From positions 1 to 58,198 of the forward strand of contig JAFRUA010000072.1 in the NCBI GenBank assembly GCA_017434855.1: a DNA stretch of 58,198 bases, written 5' to 3'. Origin of the DNA: Clostridia bacterium. GTDB taxonomy: Bacteria > Bacillota > Clostridia > Oscillospirales > Acutalibacteraceae. Numbering within the stretch: position 1 is the first letter of the stretch; each line of letters starts with the position of its first letter. Position numbers and translations under genes: made by a program. Of this stretch, positions 7,813-16,196 are shown in pieces. The notes beneath the pieces were generated by a model. The model was not told the DNA's origin. It saw only the letters and a list, made by a program, of their open reading frames with translations, and did no database searches.

Positions 7813-10320
7813 ATGTACTGTGAAATCTGCGGCGCCGCCATGGATGACGACGCAAAGCGCTGCCCGCAATGCGGCGCACCAAACGAACCGACTGCTGTTG
7901 CTGCCGAACCGACCGATGTTGTAGCGGAAGCGGTTGAACCGCCCGGAACCGAAGACGACAGCGACATTGCCGCCGCACCGTCTGAAACGGCAGAAGCGCC
8001 CGCAGCCGAAGACGACGCCGAACCGACCGATGTTCTGACGGAAGCGGTTGAACCACCCGGAACCGAAGACGACATCGAAAATGCCGCCGCGCTGCCTGAA
8101 AGCGCCAAACCGGGCGCCGCCGTCAAAAGCGGCGACGGGGTTCGTCTTGCCGTTCTGGCCGCCGTGATCGTTGCTCTGGTTGCGGCCGTCGCCCTGCTTG
8201 CATGGAAGGTCGTCCTTCCGCGGTTTCACAAAGAGGACGCCGCCACGTCAGAGTCCGGCACCCTGTCGCCCGTGGAGCCGGCCAAATATCCGCAGTTGGC
8301 TGAGATCGCCAAAAACATTACAACCGACCGTTATTCCGTGCGGAATATCCTCATCGAGTATTCGGCAGACGCGCAAAGCGACGTCACCGTGGGCGCCCTG
8401 AACATGGAAAGCTCGTCTGACGTGAAAGTGTACTCCACTGTCAACGCAGAGACTGCAAAGGACAAGGCCGCCTATAAACTGGCGCAGAGCGTTTTGCAGC
8501 AATACCTTGACGGCGACCACACCTCCGACGCTTTTGCCGCCTTGGCAAAGAAGTTTTCCAAAGACGCAGACACCGCAAAAAGCGGCGGTCTGTATGAGAA
8601 CGTGGAGCGCGGCGCCATGCAGGAACCGGTTGAAGCCTGGTGCGTCGCCGGCAAACGTGTGCCGGGCGATGTCGGCATCATCGAAGCGGATGACGGATAT
8701 CATGTGCTGTATTTTGTCAAAGCGGTTTATACATCGCAGGACCTGATCGACATGTTTGAACAGACCGACGCACAGGCGCTGGACGTCACCGACGCGGAAT
8801 ACCAGTTCTATTACATGAACACCTTCTATATCATTCAGCAAAACATCTCGTACTCCGGCTACTACGGCGTTGAAATCAACTATGACTTCAACACACCCCC
8901 GGACGCCCAGCCTTACAATGGCGAGGCCCTGCTTGGCCCGATCGACGGTCTTACGGAAGGTGAGGACACCTGGGCAGACGCGATCGATTTCATGGTCAAA
9001 GAGAACCTGCGCATGGTCAAGGCCGGCTGCATCCTTGCGCAGGCAATCGGCATCGAGCTGAATGACGACGACCGTGACCAGATCGAAGAACAAATCAATC
9101 AGGTCGCCAGCGTTGCGCAAAGCAACAGTCAGACAGCCGAAGCCTATCTGCAGGATGGGTACGGCAAAAGCATGACGATCGACCTGTTCCGCTCGATTCT
9201 GGAATCGCAGCAGCTTTATCTGAAGGTGTTGTCTGAAACAAAGAGCGCGCTGACCGGCTCTTACAACGAGGATGAGATCAACGCCGCTTATGACGAAGAC
9301 ATCTATGCCTACGGCGTTTTGTCCTATCGTGTCTATTCCCTGCTCGGCGACGCGCGGGATTGGGCCATCCGCCTGACAAACGCAAAAAGCGAAGCGGAAT
9401 TTGTTCAGATCGCAGCCGAAGCCGACAAGGCACAGCGCGACGGAACCGAAAATGAAACTGCCGACATTCTGAACGACGACAGCCAAACGCTGGAAACAGA
9501 CGTTGCGCTGAACGACGTGTATGACAACGACTTTGCGGTCTGGGTCAGGAACGGGAACGCCGTGCCGGGCGCAACCGCTTTGACCGGAAACGTCAATTCC
9601 GGCTACAAGGTCTATTACATCACAGAGGGCCTGCACCACAAGGCCGATATTCTGCATTATTCTGTACGCCACGTCCTGATCCTTTCGGAACAGATGCGCA
9701 ACATGCAGGCCGGATTGGACGATCCCGATCCGACCGATGCGACCGACCCGATCGACACTGCCGAAGAACCGACCGCCGAAGAACCGACGACGCCGGCGGC
9801 GCTGGACCGTTCCAACGCGGGCGACGTCACCATAGACATCACGGCAGACACCGAAACGCTCACAGACGCCAACGCCTATCAGACCGCGCAAAACATTCTG
9901 CAGCAGTATCTGGACGGCGAACACACCGAAGAAGCGTTTGCCGCCCTGGCAACGCAGTTCAGCGAAGACCCGGGCAGCGTGGAAAACGGCGGCCTGTATG
10001 AACAGGTCCCCGTTGGGCAGATGGTGGAGCCTTTTGAAAGCTGGTGCCTGGCCGAAGGGCGCAAGCCCGGCGACGTCGGCATCGTTGAAACCGAATACGG
10101 CTATCATGTGATGTACTTTGTGAAACGCACCGCCACCACATGGATGGACACCGTCCGCGACGCGCTCACAGCCGCAGACGCCGCAAAATTTTCAAACACG
10201 CTGCAAACAATCGGCAACGACGCGGTCCCCCTGCCGGATGCCGTCAGCGCCAAAGCGATCAAGGCCAGCCTGGCCCTGATCCGGTCACAGATCGAAAGCA
10301 GCAGCGATACCGCGAAATAA
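7813..10320 (+). CDS. Zinc-ribbon membrane protein with two PpiC-type (parvulin) peptidyl-prolyl isomerase domains
   Basis: An 835-residue protein. Residues 3-20 form a short zinc ribbon (CEIC...CPQC) facing the cytoplasm; residues 25-100 are acidic low complexity encoded partly by a 114-nt tandem repeat; one membrane helix lies near 111-135. Outside the membrane are two parvulin domains (about 172-305 and 615-775), each ending GDVGI(I/V)E..YGYHV.YFVK, separated by a helical SurA-N-like chaperone region with several LFRSILESQQLY-type segments. This layout suggests an extracytoplasmic folding factor related to PrsA but anchored by an N-terminal helix rather than a lipid. The ATG at 7813 follows AAGAAGG. 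Substrates are unknown; the adjacent genes do not suggest one. Confidence 0.82.
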   Translation: MYCEICGAAMDDDAKRCPQCGAPNEPTAVAAEPTDVVAEAVEPPGTEDDSDIAAAPSETAEAPAAEDDAEPTDVLTEAVEPPGTEDDIENAAALPESAKPGAAVKSGDGVRLAVLAAVIVALVAAVALLAWKVVLPRFHKEDAATSESGTLSPVEPAKYPQLAEIAKNITTDRYSVRNILIEYSADAQSDVTVGALNMESSSDVKVYSTVNAETAKDKAAYKLAQSVLQQYLDGDHTSDAFAALAKKFSKDADTAKSGGLYENVERGAMQEPVEAWCVAGKRVPGDVGIIEADDGYHVLYFVKAVYTSQDLIDMFEQTDAQALDVTDAEYQFYYMNTFYIIQQNISYSGYYGVEINYDFNTPPDAQPYNGEALLGPIDGLTEGEDTWADAIDFMVKENLRMVKAGCILAQAIGIELNDDDRDQIEEQINQVASVAQSNSQTAEAYLQDGYGKSMTIDLFRSILESQQLYLKVLSETKSALTGSYNEDEINAAYDEDIYAYGVLSYRVYSLLGDARDWAIRLTNAKSEAEFVQIAAEADKAQRDGTENETADILNDDSQTLETDVALNDVYDNDFAVWVRNGNAVPGATALTGNVNSGYKVYYITEGLHHKADILHYSVRHVLILSEQMRNMQAGLDDPDPTDATDPIDTAEEPTAEEPTTPAALDRSNAGDVTIDITADTETLTDANAYQTAQNILQQYLDGEHTEEAFAALATQFSEDPGSVENGGLYEQVPVGQMVEPFESWCLAEGRKPGDVGIVETEYGYHVMYFVKRTATTWMDTVRDALTAADAAKFSNTLQTIGNDAVPLPDAVSAKAIKASLALIRSQIESSSDTAK
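7903..8073 (+). repeat. Direct repeat of 57 bp inside the parvulin-protein gene
   Basis: Copies at 7903-7959 and 8017-8073 both begin GCCGAACCGACCGATGTT and differ at only a few positions; the period is 114 nt, a multiple of three. They encode the repeated acidic linker EPTDV...EAVEPPGTEDD and are a likely site of length variation. Confidence 0.85.
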
Positions 10321-10337
10321 ACCGCAGCAAGCAGAAA

Positions 10338-10373
10338 AACCCCCGGGGATGCAGAAAACGTCCCCGGGGGTTG
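10338..10373. terminator. Bidirectional Rho-independent terminator between convergent genes
   Basis: A 12-bp stem AACCCCCGGGGA / TCCCCGGGGGTT around an 11-nt loop. On the minus strand it is followed by a GTTTTTC run and serves the hydrogenase operon; on the plus strand TTGTTGTT follows, less ideal but adequate after the parvulin gene. Confidence 0.85.
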
Positions 10374-10387
10374 TTGTTATGGTTGAA

Positions 10388-12109
10388 TCAAAGGTCCAGG
10401 TCCCATTCAAAGTGGTCGGTGTGCAGCAGGTGGTGCGCCTTGTGCGACAGCGGCCGCTCCATATAGTCCTCATAGAGCTTGATGATCTCCGGATTTTCAT
10501 GCGAGAACCGGAATTTCATGTTTTGATCCAGCGTATAAAGGATGGCGCCGCGTTCGCCCGCTTTTTCTTCGCCGTCGTGGATCGGCTGACCGCCGCCGCC
10601 CGCGCAGCCGCCCGGGCAGGCCATGACCTCGATGAAGTCATACTGCACGTCGCCGGCCTTGACCGCTTCCAGCAGCTTGCGCGCGTTGCCAAGCCCGCTG
10701 GCGACCGCCACGCGCACCGGAGTGCCGGCCACGTCATAGGTCGCTTCCTTCCAGCCGTCCAGACCGCGCACGTCAGAAAAGGCGTCTGCGTCCGGATTCA
10801 CGCCGGTGACCAGGCGATAGGCCGTCCGCAGCGCAGCCTCCATCACGCCGCCCGTGGCGCCGAAGATCACGCCCGCGCCGGTGGCAATGCCGAGCGGATG
10901 GTCAAAGTCCATTTCGGGCAGCGCCTTGACGTCGATGTGGTCCGCCTTCAGCATCCGCGCCAGCTCGCGCGTCGTCAAAGAAACATCCACGTCCGGGTCG
11001 CCGCAGGCATCGTTGAGGTTGGGGATGGCGACCTCGTGCTTTTTCGCGGTACACGGCATGATCGACACACAGAACATGTTGTGCGGATCGACGCCGATCT
11101 TTTCGGCAAAATAGGTCTTGGCAACCGCGCCGAACATGCCCTGCGGCGATTTTGCGGTGGACAGGTTTGCCGTCAGCTCCGGGAACTGGCCCTTCAAAAA
11201 CCGCACCCAGCCCGGGCAGCAGGACGTCATCAGCGGAAGGACGCCGCCGTTTTGCAGGCGGTCGAGGAACTCGCTGCCCTCTTCCATAATCGTCAGGTCG
11301 GCGGCAAAGTCGGTGTCGAACACATAGTCAAAGCCAAGCGCCTTGACTGCGGCGACCATGCGCTTTTCGGTCGCTTCTTCCTTGGTCAGGCCGAGGCTTT
11401 CCGCCCAGGCGGAGCGCACGGCGGGCGCGATCTGCACCACGGTGACCTTGTTTTCATCCGCCAGCGCGTCCAGCACGGCGTCGGTGTCGTCACGGGCACG
11501 CAGCGCACCCACGGGGCAGTGCGTGATGCACTGGCCGCAAAGCGAGCAATCGGTGTGCTCGATGGGCTTGCCATCCTTGACGCCGATGGTCGTGCGGCCG
11601 CCGGTGTTCTTCACTTCCCAGATGTTCAGCGACTGCACCTTGTCACAGACCTGCACGCAGCGCATGCACTTGATGCACTTGGAGTCGGTCCGGATCAGCG
11701 GAAAGCCGTGGGACGAAACATTTTTCGGCAGTCTGGTCTCATAGGCGGAATCCAGAATGTTGAAGTCCTCTGCCAGCGTCTGCAGCTTGCAGTTGCCGCT
11801 GCGCACGCAGGTCGGGCAGTGGCAGTCGTGCTGGCTGAGGATCAGCTCCACATTGACCTTGCGCGCCTCGCGCACACGCGGCGAATTGGTGCGAATGACC
11901 ATGCCGTCCTGAATTTGCGTGTTGCAGGCAGCCACCAGACGGTCGCAGCCCTCAACCTCCACCACGCAGACGCGGCAGGCGCCGATCTCGTTGAGGTCCT
12001 TGAAATAGCACAGGGTCGGGATCTCGATGCCGACCTGCTTCGCAGCCTCCAGAATGGTCAGGCCTTCTGCGGCCGCAAATGCTTTGTTGTCAATCGTCAG
12101 GTTTACCAT
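10388..12109 (-). CDS. hydA: [FeFe]-hydrogenase catalytic subunit (HydA-type)
   Basis: A 573-residue iron-only hydrogenase. In order: an N-terminal [2Fe-2S] domain (Cys34, 45, 48, 62), the His-Cys3 [4Fe-4S] motif H-x3-C-x2-C-x5-C (His94, Cys98, 101, 107), two ferredoxin-like [4Fe-4S] sites (about 144-200), then the H-cluster domain with signatures L1 TSCCPGW (about 293), L2 MPCTAKKHE (about 350) and L3 MACPGGCAGGGGQP (about 495). All H-cluster cysteines are present. It starts inside the end of the upstream flavoprotein gene (7-nt overlap), with AAAGGAGG upstream, so the two are translationally coupled. Together they probably exchange electrons between H2 and NAD(P)H; whether bifurcation occurs is inference. 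Maturation genes hydE/F/G are not in the window. Confidence 0.96.
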   Translation of the reverse strand: MVNLTIDNKAFAAAEGLTILEAAKQVGIEIPTLCYFKDLNEIGACRVCVVEVEGCDRLVAACNTQIQDGMVIRTNSPRVREARKVNVELILSQHDCHCPTCVRSGNCKLQTLAEDFNILDSAYETRLPKNVSSHGFPLIRTDSKCIKCMRCVQVCDKVQSLNIWEVKNTGGRTTIGVKDGKPIEHTDCSLCGQCITHCPVGALRARDDTDAVLDALADENKVTVVQIAPAVRSAWAESLGLTKEEATEKRMVAAVKALGFDYVFDTDFAADLTIMEEGSEFLDRLQNGGVLPLMTSCCPGWVRFLKGQFPELTANLSTAKSPQGMFGAVAKTYFAEKIGVDPHNMFCVSIMPCTAKKHEVAIPNLNDACGDPDVDVSLTTRELARMLKADHIDVKALPEMDFDHPLGIATGAGVIFGATGGVMEAALRTAYRLVTGVNPDADAFSDVRGLDGWKEATYDVAGTPVRVAVASGLGNARKLLEAVKAGDVQYDFIEVMACPGGCAGGGGQPIHDGEEKAGERGAILYTLDQNMKFRFSHENPEIIKLYEDYMERPLSHKAHHLLHTDHFEWDLDL

Positions 12110-13932
12110 TTGAACACCCGACCTCCTTTCAATGCGCCGTAGCCGAAGTGATCGCAGCGCAGGCAGCGCGCGGCTTCCTGGGCGGCCTGCTGCAGCGTCA
12201 TCTGATTTTCCATCAGGTCAAAATCGTGTTTGCGCTCGTCCGCCGGGCGCTCGCTGATGTTGATGCGGCCGCAGGGCGGCTGCGGGGCCAGCGGCGCCAC
12301 CGGGATATCGACGTCCACGCTGATCTCATGGTTGCAGCCGAGATAGCCGTCGATGGCGGCAGCGGCGGCCTTGCCCGCGGCGATGGCGCGGATGGCGGTC
12401 GCCGGACCGGTCACACAGTCGCCGCCGGAGAACACGCCGTTATGTCCCTTGACAACGGTGTCCGTGCCGGCGCAGATGCGGCCCCATTTGGTCTCGATGC
12501 CCTGCGCGGCGAAGTAGTCGGATTCAATGGCCTGACCGATCGCAACGACGATGATGTCGGCGTCCAGGCGGATGTGTTCCTCGTCGGCCTTGACCGGTGC
12601 GGGGCGGCCGCGTTTGATATCGCTGATCATCTGCGGCTGGACCCAAAGCGCAACGGCGTTGCCGTTCTCATCCAGCTCGATCTTTTCGGGCGCGGCCAGT
12701 TCCATGACCTCGCAGCCCTCGGCGATCGCGCCCTCCACCTCTTCGGGCAGGGCGGTCATGTCGGCCTTGCGGCGGCGATAGACACAGGTGACGGTCCTGG
12801 CGCCCAGGCGCATGGAGCTGCGGGTGCAGTCCATCGCGACGTTGCCGCCGCCGATGATGATGACGTTCTTGCCCTTGAAGTCGGGCAGCTCGCCGTCGCC
12901 GATCCCGCGCAGCATCTGCACGGCAGAGATCACGCCGTTGCCGGTTTCGCCCTCGATGCCCAGCTTGTTGTCGGTGTGCGCGCCGATGGAGATGTAGATC
13001 GCGTCATAGTCCGCCTTGAGCGCGTCAAAGGTCACGTCCGTGCCGACGTCGATGTCGGTCTTGGCTTCGATCCCGGTGGACAGGATGGCCTTGATCTCGT
13101 CGTTGAGCATTTCACGCGGCAGGCGGTAGCTCGGGATGCCGTAGCGCAGCATGCCGCCGAGCTGTTTTCTTTTTTCGTACACGGTCACGCCGTGGCCCAT
13201 GAGCGCCAGGAAGTACGCCGCCGTCAGGCCGGACGGGCCGCCGCCGATGACGGCAACCTTTTTTCCGGTGGCAGGCGCCGCAGCGGGCACGGGCACGTCG
13301 CCGGCGTTGTCGATCGCCATGCGCTTGAGACCGCGGATGTTCACCGCGTCGTCGATCAGGCGGCGGCGGCAATGGGATTCGCACGGATGCTCGCAGATGA
13401 GCGCGCAGGCGGTCGGGAAGGGATTGTCTTTGCGGATCAGGCGCACCGCGTCGGCGTACCGACCGGCACGGACCAGCGCGATGTAGCCCGGAATGTCCAC
13501 GTTCGCCGGGCACAGCGACACGCACGGCACCGGATTGCTGAAGCTGCACAGGCAGTTGCCCTGCAGGTGGGCTTCATAGTCGTCTCGGAAAGCCCGGATG
13601 CCGTTCAGGACCATGCGCGCGCCCTCATAACCGATGGCGCAGTCTGCCGTGGCGACGATGACGCGAGCGGTTTTTTCGATCAGGTCGAGCGTACTTGCAT
13701 CCGCGTCGCCGTCGAGCACCTTTTCGATCAGCAGGTGCAGCTGACCGAGACCGACGCGGCAGGGCGTACATTTTCCGCAGGACTGGCTGTGGCAGAGCTT
13801 GACGAACGCGCTCGCCATATCCACCGGGCAGACCCCGACGGGATTCGACTCCAGCCGGCGCGTCAGATCGCCGTAGAGCGCGTCGATCACGCCCTGGGCA
13901 CGCGCGGGGGTCGGGACTGTAAATCTGTTCAA
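12103..13932 (-). CDS. NuoF-C-terminal/GltD-like FAD and NAD(P)-binding oxidoreductase, hydrogenase partner
   Basis: A 609-residue flavoprotein. The first 90 residues match the C-terminal Fe-S region of NuoF/HydB (SCGKCTPCRVG near residue 50); then comes a Cys-rich GltD-like segment (PCVSLCPANVDIPGYI, ALICEHPCESHC) and a GltD-type core with the FAD loop VIGGGPSGL (about 226) and the NAD(P) loop IIGGGNVAMD (about 355). The NuoF FMN domain itself is absent. I place the start at a TTG (13930-13932) because GGAGG lies exactly 8 nt upstream; the in-frame ATG at 13977 has no ribosome site. It is the first gene of the hydrogenase operon and overlaps hydA by 7 nt. A role in passing electrons between NAD(P)H and HydA is inferred; glutamate synthase activity is unlikely. 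Confidence 0.88.
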   Translation of the reverse strand: MNRFTVPTPARAQGVIDALYGDLTRRLESNPVGVCPVDMASAFVKLCHSQSCGKCTPCRVGLGQLHLLIEKVLDGDADASTLDLIEKTARVIVATADCAIGYEGARMVLNGIRAFRDDYEAHLQGNCLCSFSNPVPCVSLCPANVDIPGYIALVRAGRYADAVRLIRKDNPFPTACALICEHPCESHCRRRLIDDAVNIRGLKRMAIDNAGDVPVPAAAPATGKKVAVIGGGPSGLTAAYFLALMGHGVTVYEKRKQLGGMLRYGIPSYRLPREMLNDEIKAILSTGIEAKTDIDVGTDVTFDALKADYDAIYISIGAHTDNKLGIEGETGNGVISAVQMLRGIGDGELPDFKGKNVIIIGGGNVAMDCTRSSMRLGARTVTCVYRRRKADMTALPEEVEGAIAEGCEVMELAAPEKIELDENGNAVALWVQPQMISDIKRGRPAPVKADEEHIRLDADIIVVAIGQAIESDYFAAQGIETKWGRICAGTDTVVKGHNGVFSGGDCVTGPATAIRAIAAGKAAAAAIDGYLGCNHEISVDVDIPVAPLAPQPPCGRINISERPADERKHDFDLMENQMTLQQAAQEAARCLRCDHFGYGALKGGRVFKW

Positions 13933-13940
13933 ATCGTTTT

Positions 13941-13945
13941 CCTCC
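13941..13945 (-). promoter_or_regulatory. Ribosome binding site deciding a TTG start
   Basis: GGAGG on the minus strand, 8 nt before the TTG at 13932, places the start of the hydrogenase-linked flavoprotein inside the longer open frame that begins at 13977. Confidence 0.75.
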
Positions 13946-13997
13946 GTTTCCGAGTGGTTTCGACATACACATTTCAAAAAGATGTCGATTCATTTAT

Positions 13998-14027
13998 ATT
14001 ATAACATACTGCCTATAAAGAAGTTAA
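13998..14027 (-). promoter_or_regulatory. Candidate promoter of the hydrogenase operon
   Basis: On the minus strand, TTAACT (14022-14027), an 18-bp spacer and TATAAT (13998-14003). The -10 is perfect, the -35 moderate. It lies about 66 bases before the TTG start. Confidence 0.6.
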
Positions 14028-14075
14028 GGGGTAGCGCAAAAAAACGGGAAGATTAGCAGAGGCTAACTGCATGTG

Positions 14076-14107
14076 AAAAAGATTCCCGGTCTCACGCAAA
14101 GACCGGG
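14076..14107 (-). terminator. Rho-independent terminator of the ribbon-helix-helix gene
   Basis: Stem CCCGGTCT / AGACCGGG (14085-14092 with 14100-14107), 7-nt loop, and on the minus strand an ATCTTTTTC tract. It starts two bases after the stop codon. Confidence 0.85.
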
Positions 14108-14108
14108 G

Positions 14109-14294
14109 TCATTGTTTGACTTCAATTTTTCCCATGGCAAACTCCAGCGCCATGGAAATCAGTTCGTTTCGGCTGCGGTTGGTTTCACCTGCGAGCTTAT
14201 CATAATAATCCACGATGCTTTTGTCGATCCGTATACTGAACATGACCGGCTGGGTGCGTTTCGAGATTGTCAGAACTTCTTCCTTATTGCTCAT
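14109..14294 (-). CDS. Small ribbon-helix-helix (CopG/Arc-like) protein
   Basis: A 61-residue protein with a MetJ/Arc-type ribbon-helix-helix pattern: a basic beta strand (TQPVMFSIRIDKSIV, residues 15-29) followed by two helices (DYYDKLAGETNRSRNELISM, then ALEFAMGKIE). Such dimers bind short operators with their paired strands. The ATG at 14294 follows AAGGAGGG at 6 nt; a TTG two codons earlier is less well placed. It is monocistronic, divergent from the secreted CHAP-like gene 135 bases away, and may regulate it or itself; no toxin partner is adjacent. The target is unknown. Confidence 0.8.
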   Translation of the reverse strand: MSNKEEVLTISKRTQPVMFSIRIDKSIVDYYDKLAGETNRSRNELISMALEFAMGKIEVKQ

Positions 14295-14367
14295 ACACAA
14301 CCCTCCTTCATCACTATTTTATAACATATAACTCAAAAATAAATATTTAAAGTTGAACTTATATATG

Positions 14368-14396
14368 TTGACATTTAAACATACTCTATGTATAAT
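14368..14396 (+). promoter_or_regulatory. Consensus sigma-A promoter of the secreted CHAP-like gene
   Basis: TTGACA at 14368-14373, exactly 17 bp, then TATAAT at 14391-14396. This is a perfect consensus and lies 34 bases before the ATG, in a 70% AT stretch. Confidence 0.92.
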
Positions 14397-14429
14397 TGAA
14401 TCACACTATTATACATGGGAGGTCATTTT

Positions 14430-16124
14430 ATGAAGCACACAAAACGATTTTTTGCGGTACTGGTCGCCGTGATTATGATGATGAGCTTGATGCCGATAAT
14501 AAATGTCGACATGAAAGCAAGCGCCGTATCATTGTTTGATCAAAGAGTCAGCCAATTAAGAACCATGTTCCCGAACAACGGTTACTGGAACCATGCCGTA
14601 TACAGCGATTCTCAACGAGGCGATGTTTTATTGGCAAACTGGGATAACACCTACGGGGACTACACGTCCGGAACGCCTTGCGCCACACATAACGGTCAGC
14701 CCGGTTATGGTCAGTTTGACTGCAACGCTTTCGACGGCGGGATCCAGTGTTGGGGCTTTGCCAACCGTATTTTTTACGGTATTTTCGGTGTTTACGCATC
14801 GACGGTATCCCAGCGTTGGGACACACAAAACATTTCTAAGGGCGACTGGATCAGAATGTCGAATGAGACCCACTCTGCCGTTGTACTTTCCAGAAACGGA
14901 GATTATTTGACCATTGTTGAAGGAAACCGGGACGGCAATTGTAAAATTGTTTGGGACAGACAGATTCACATCAGCTCAGTCAACTGGTTCAAGCATGCGC
15001 CGAATTGGGAATCTATTGTAAATCCTATTTCTTATATTGATTTAGGCAAAGATTTCTATGCATTCATTGAAGCTTCCGCTGCCTCAATTCATCTGGAAAA
15101 TGTAAATGAGAACGTACAACTGACAGCAAAGAACGATAATAATGATCCGAAACAAATTTGGCATTTCCTTCGTCAGTCTGATGGCAGTTATAAAATCATC
15201 AATGAATACGACGGAAAATGTTTGGATCTCAGTAATGGTAACCCTGCCAACGACACAAATATAGGTGTTTATACTGATAATGGAACCACCGCTCAAAGAT
15301 GGTTTATTATCAACAACGGTAGTAGTTATGGGATCAAGACCGCTTGCGGAGAAACGTTGATGGATGTTCACGGTGCAGTCTATTCAGCGGGAACAAATAT
15401 TAAAGTTTATCAATACAACGGCTCTCACGCCCAATGCTTTACTATTTATAAAATATCATATACCAAGCCTGAAAAACCGGCCGCACCTACAATCACTGTT
15501 TCTACTTTAGGGCAACCAAATGAAACCACAACGGTTTCATGGACAGCATCTCCGCTGAAAAGCAGCACGCTGGACAACAGAACTTATACACTGACGTTGA
15601 CACAAAACGGTGTGTCTGCTTCAAAAACCGGCTTAACGGGAACATCCTTCGATTTAACACTTTCCAAGGGGACCTATACCGTAAAAATTAGAGCCGTCAA
15701 CACAAAATATAAAAATTACTATACCGATGGCAATTCGTTGACGTTTACCGTGAAAGATTGTATCCATTCTTGGAATGCCGGTGCAGTCACAACGCCTGCA
15801 ACTTGTACTTCATCCGGTATCAAAACTTACACCTGCAATTCTTGCGGTGCGACTAGGACGGAAACCATCGATAAAGCCAACCATCAGACGATCATAATTA
15901 ACGCCAGAGCAGCGACCGTGGACGCAGAAGGCTACAGCGGTGACGAATACTGTACAGTCTGTCAGCAAACAATCTCTTACGGTCACGCAACACCGAAACT
16001 GGATCCGTCTGAGCAGCCGCAAAGCGTCTGTCCGTGGTGCGGCGGTGAACATATCGGATTCTTCCAAGGGATCATCGGGTGGTTCCACGGCATTCTCGCC
16101 GCGATCTTCGGCGCGCGATACTAA
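14430..16124 (+). CDS. Secreted CHAP-like/ricin-type lectin protein with CPWCGG...FGARY tail
   Basis: A 564-residue exported protein. After a signal peptide (about 1-33, MKHTKRFFAVLVAVIMMMSL) comes a papain-like domain resembling CHAP/NlpC: GIQCWGFANRIF supplies the putative catalytic Cys and THSAVVLSRNGDYLTIVEGN the His. Residues about 205-345 form a ricin-type beta-trefoil with Q-x-W motifs (PKQIWHF, TAQRWFI). A fibronectin-like region and a Cys-pair repeat (CIHSW...CNSCGATRT, YCTVCQQ) follow, and the protein ends in CPWCGGEHIGFFQGIIGWFH...FGARY, nearly the same as the end of the 40996-42801 protein. The likely role is a carbohydrate-binding cell-wall hydrolase, by domain inference. The ATG follows GGGAGGT under a consensus promoter. 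The AT-richer codons than neighbours hint at acquisition. Confidence 0.82.
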   Translation: MKHTKRFFAVLVAVIMMMSLMPIINVDMKASAVSLFDQRVSQLRTMFPNNGYWNHAVYSDSQRGDVLLANWDNTYGDYTSGTPCATHNGQPGYGQFDCNAFDGGIQCWGFANRIFYGIFGVYASTVSQRWDTQNISKGDWIRMSNETHSAVVLSRNGDYLTIVEGNRDGNCKIVWDRQIHISSVNWFKHAPNWESIVNPISYIDLGKDFYAFIEASAASIHLENVNENVQLTAKNDNNDPKQIWHFLRQSDGSYKIINEYDGKCLDLSNGNPANDTNIGVYTDNGTTAQRWFIINNGSSYGIKTACGETLMDVHGAVYSAGTNIKVYQYNGSHAQCFTIYKISYTKPEKPAAPTITVSTLGQPNETTTVSWTASPLKSSTLDNRTYTLTLTQNGVSASKTGLTGTSFDLTLSKGTYTVKIRAVNTKYKNYYTDGNSLTFTVKDCIHSWNAGAVTTPATCTSSGIKTYTCNSCGATRTETIDKANHQTIIINARAATVDAEGYSGDEYCTVCQQTISYGHATPKLDPSEQPQSVCPWCGGEHIGFFQGIIGWFHGILAAIFGARY

Positions 16125-16150
16125 GCGCCACATTCCCCGCACAATAAATC

Positions 16151-16184
16151 AGCACCGCATCGGAGCGTTCCGGTGCGGTGCTTT
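16151..16184. terminator. Putative bidirectional terminator hairpin
   Basis: A 9-bp stem AGCACCGCA / TGCGGTGCT extended by TCGG/CCGG-like pairing, lying between convergent genes. T-runs on either side are short (CTTTG), so termination may be weak. Confidence 0.55.
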
Positions 16185-16196
16185 GTATGTTGTTCT

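Noticed and set aside
10349-14004. Two long plus-strand open frames (about 600 codons each) across the hydrogenase operon
   Set aside because: They lie opposite hydA and its partner, whose motifs are clear; their products are rich in His, Arg and Ala with no domain logic, the usual effect of GC-rich antisense frames.
14040-14075. TTAGC heptamer array next to the ribbon-helix-helix terminator
   Set aside because: Only two TTAGC-like words in opposite orientation are present, too few to call an array.
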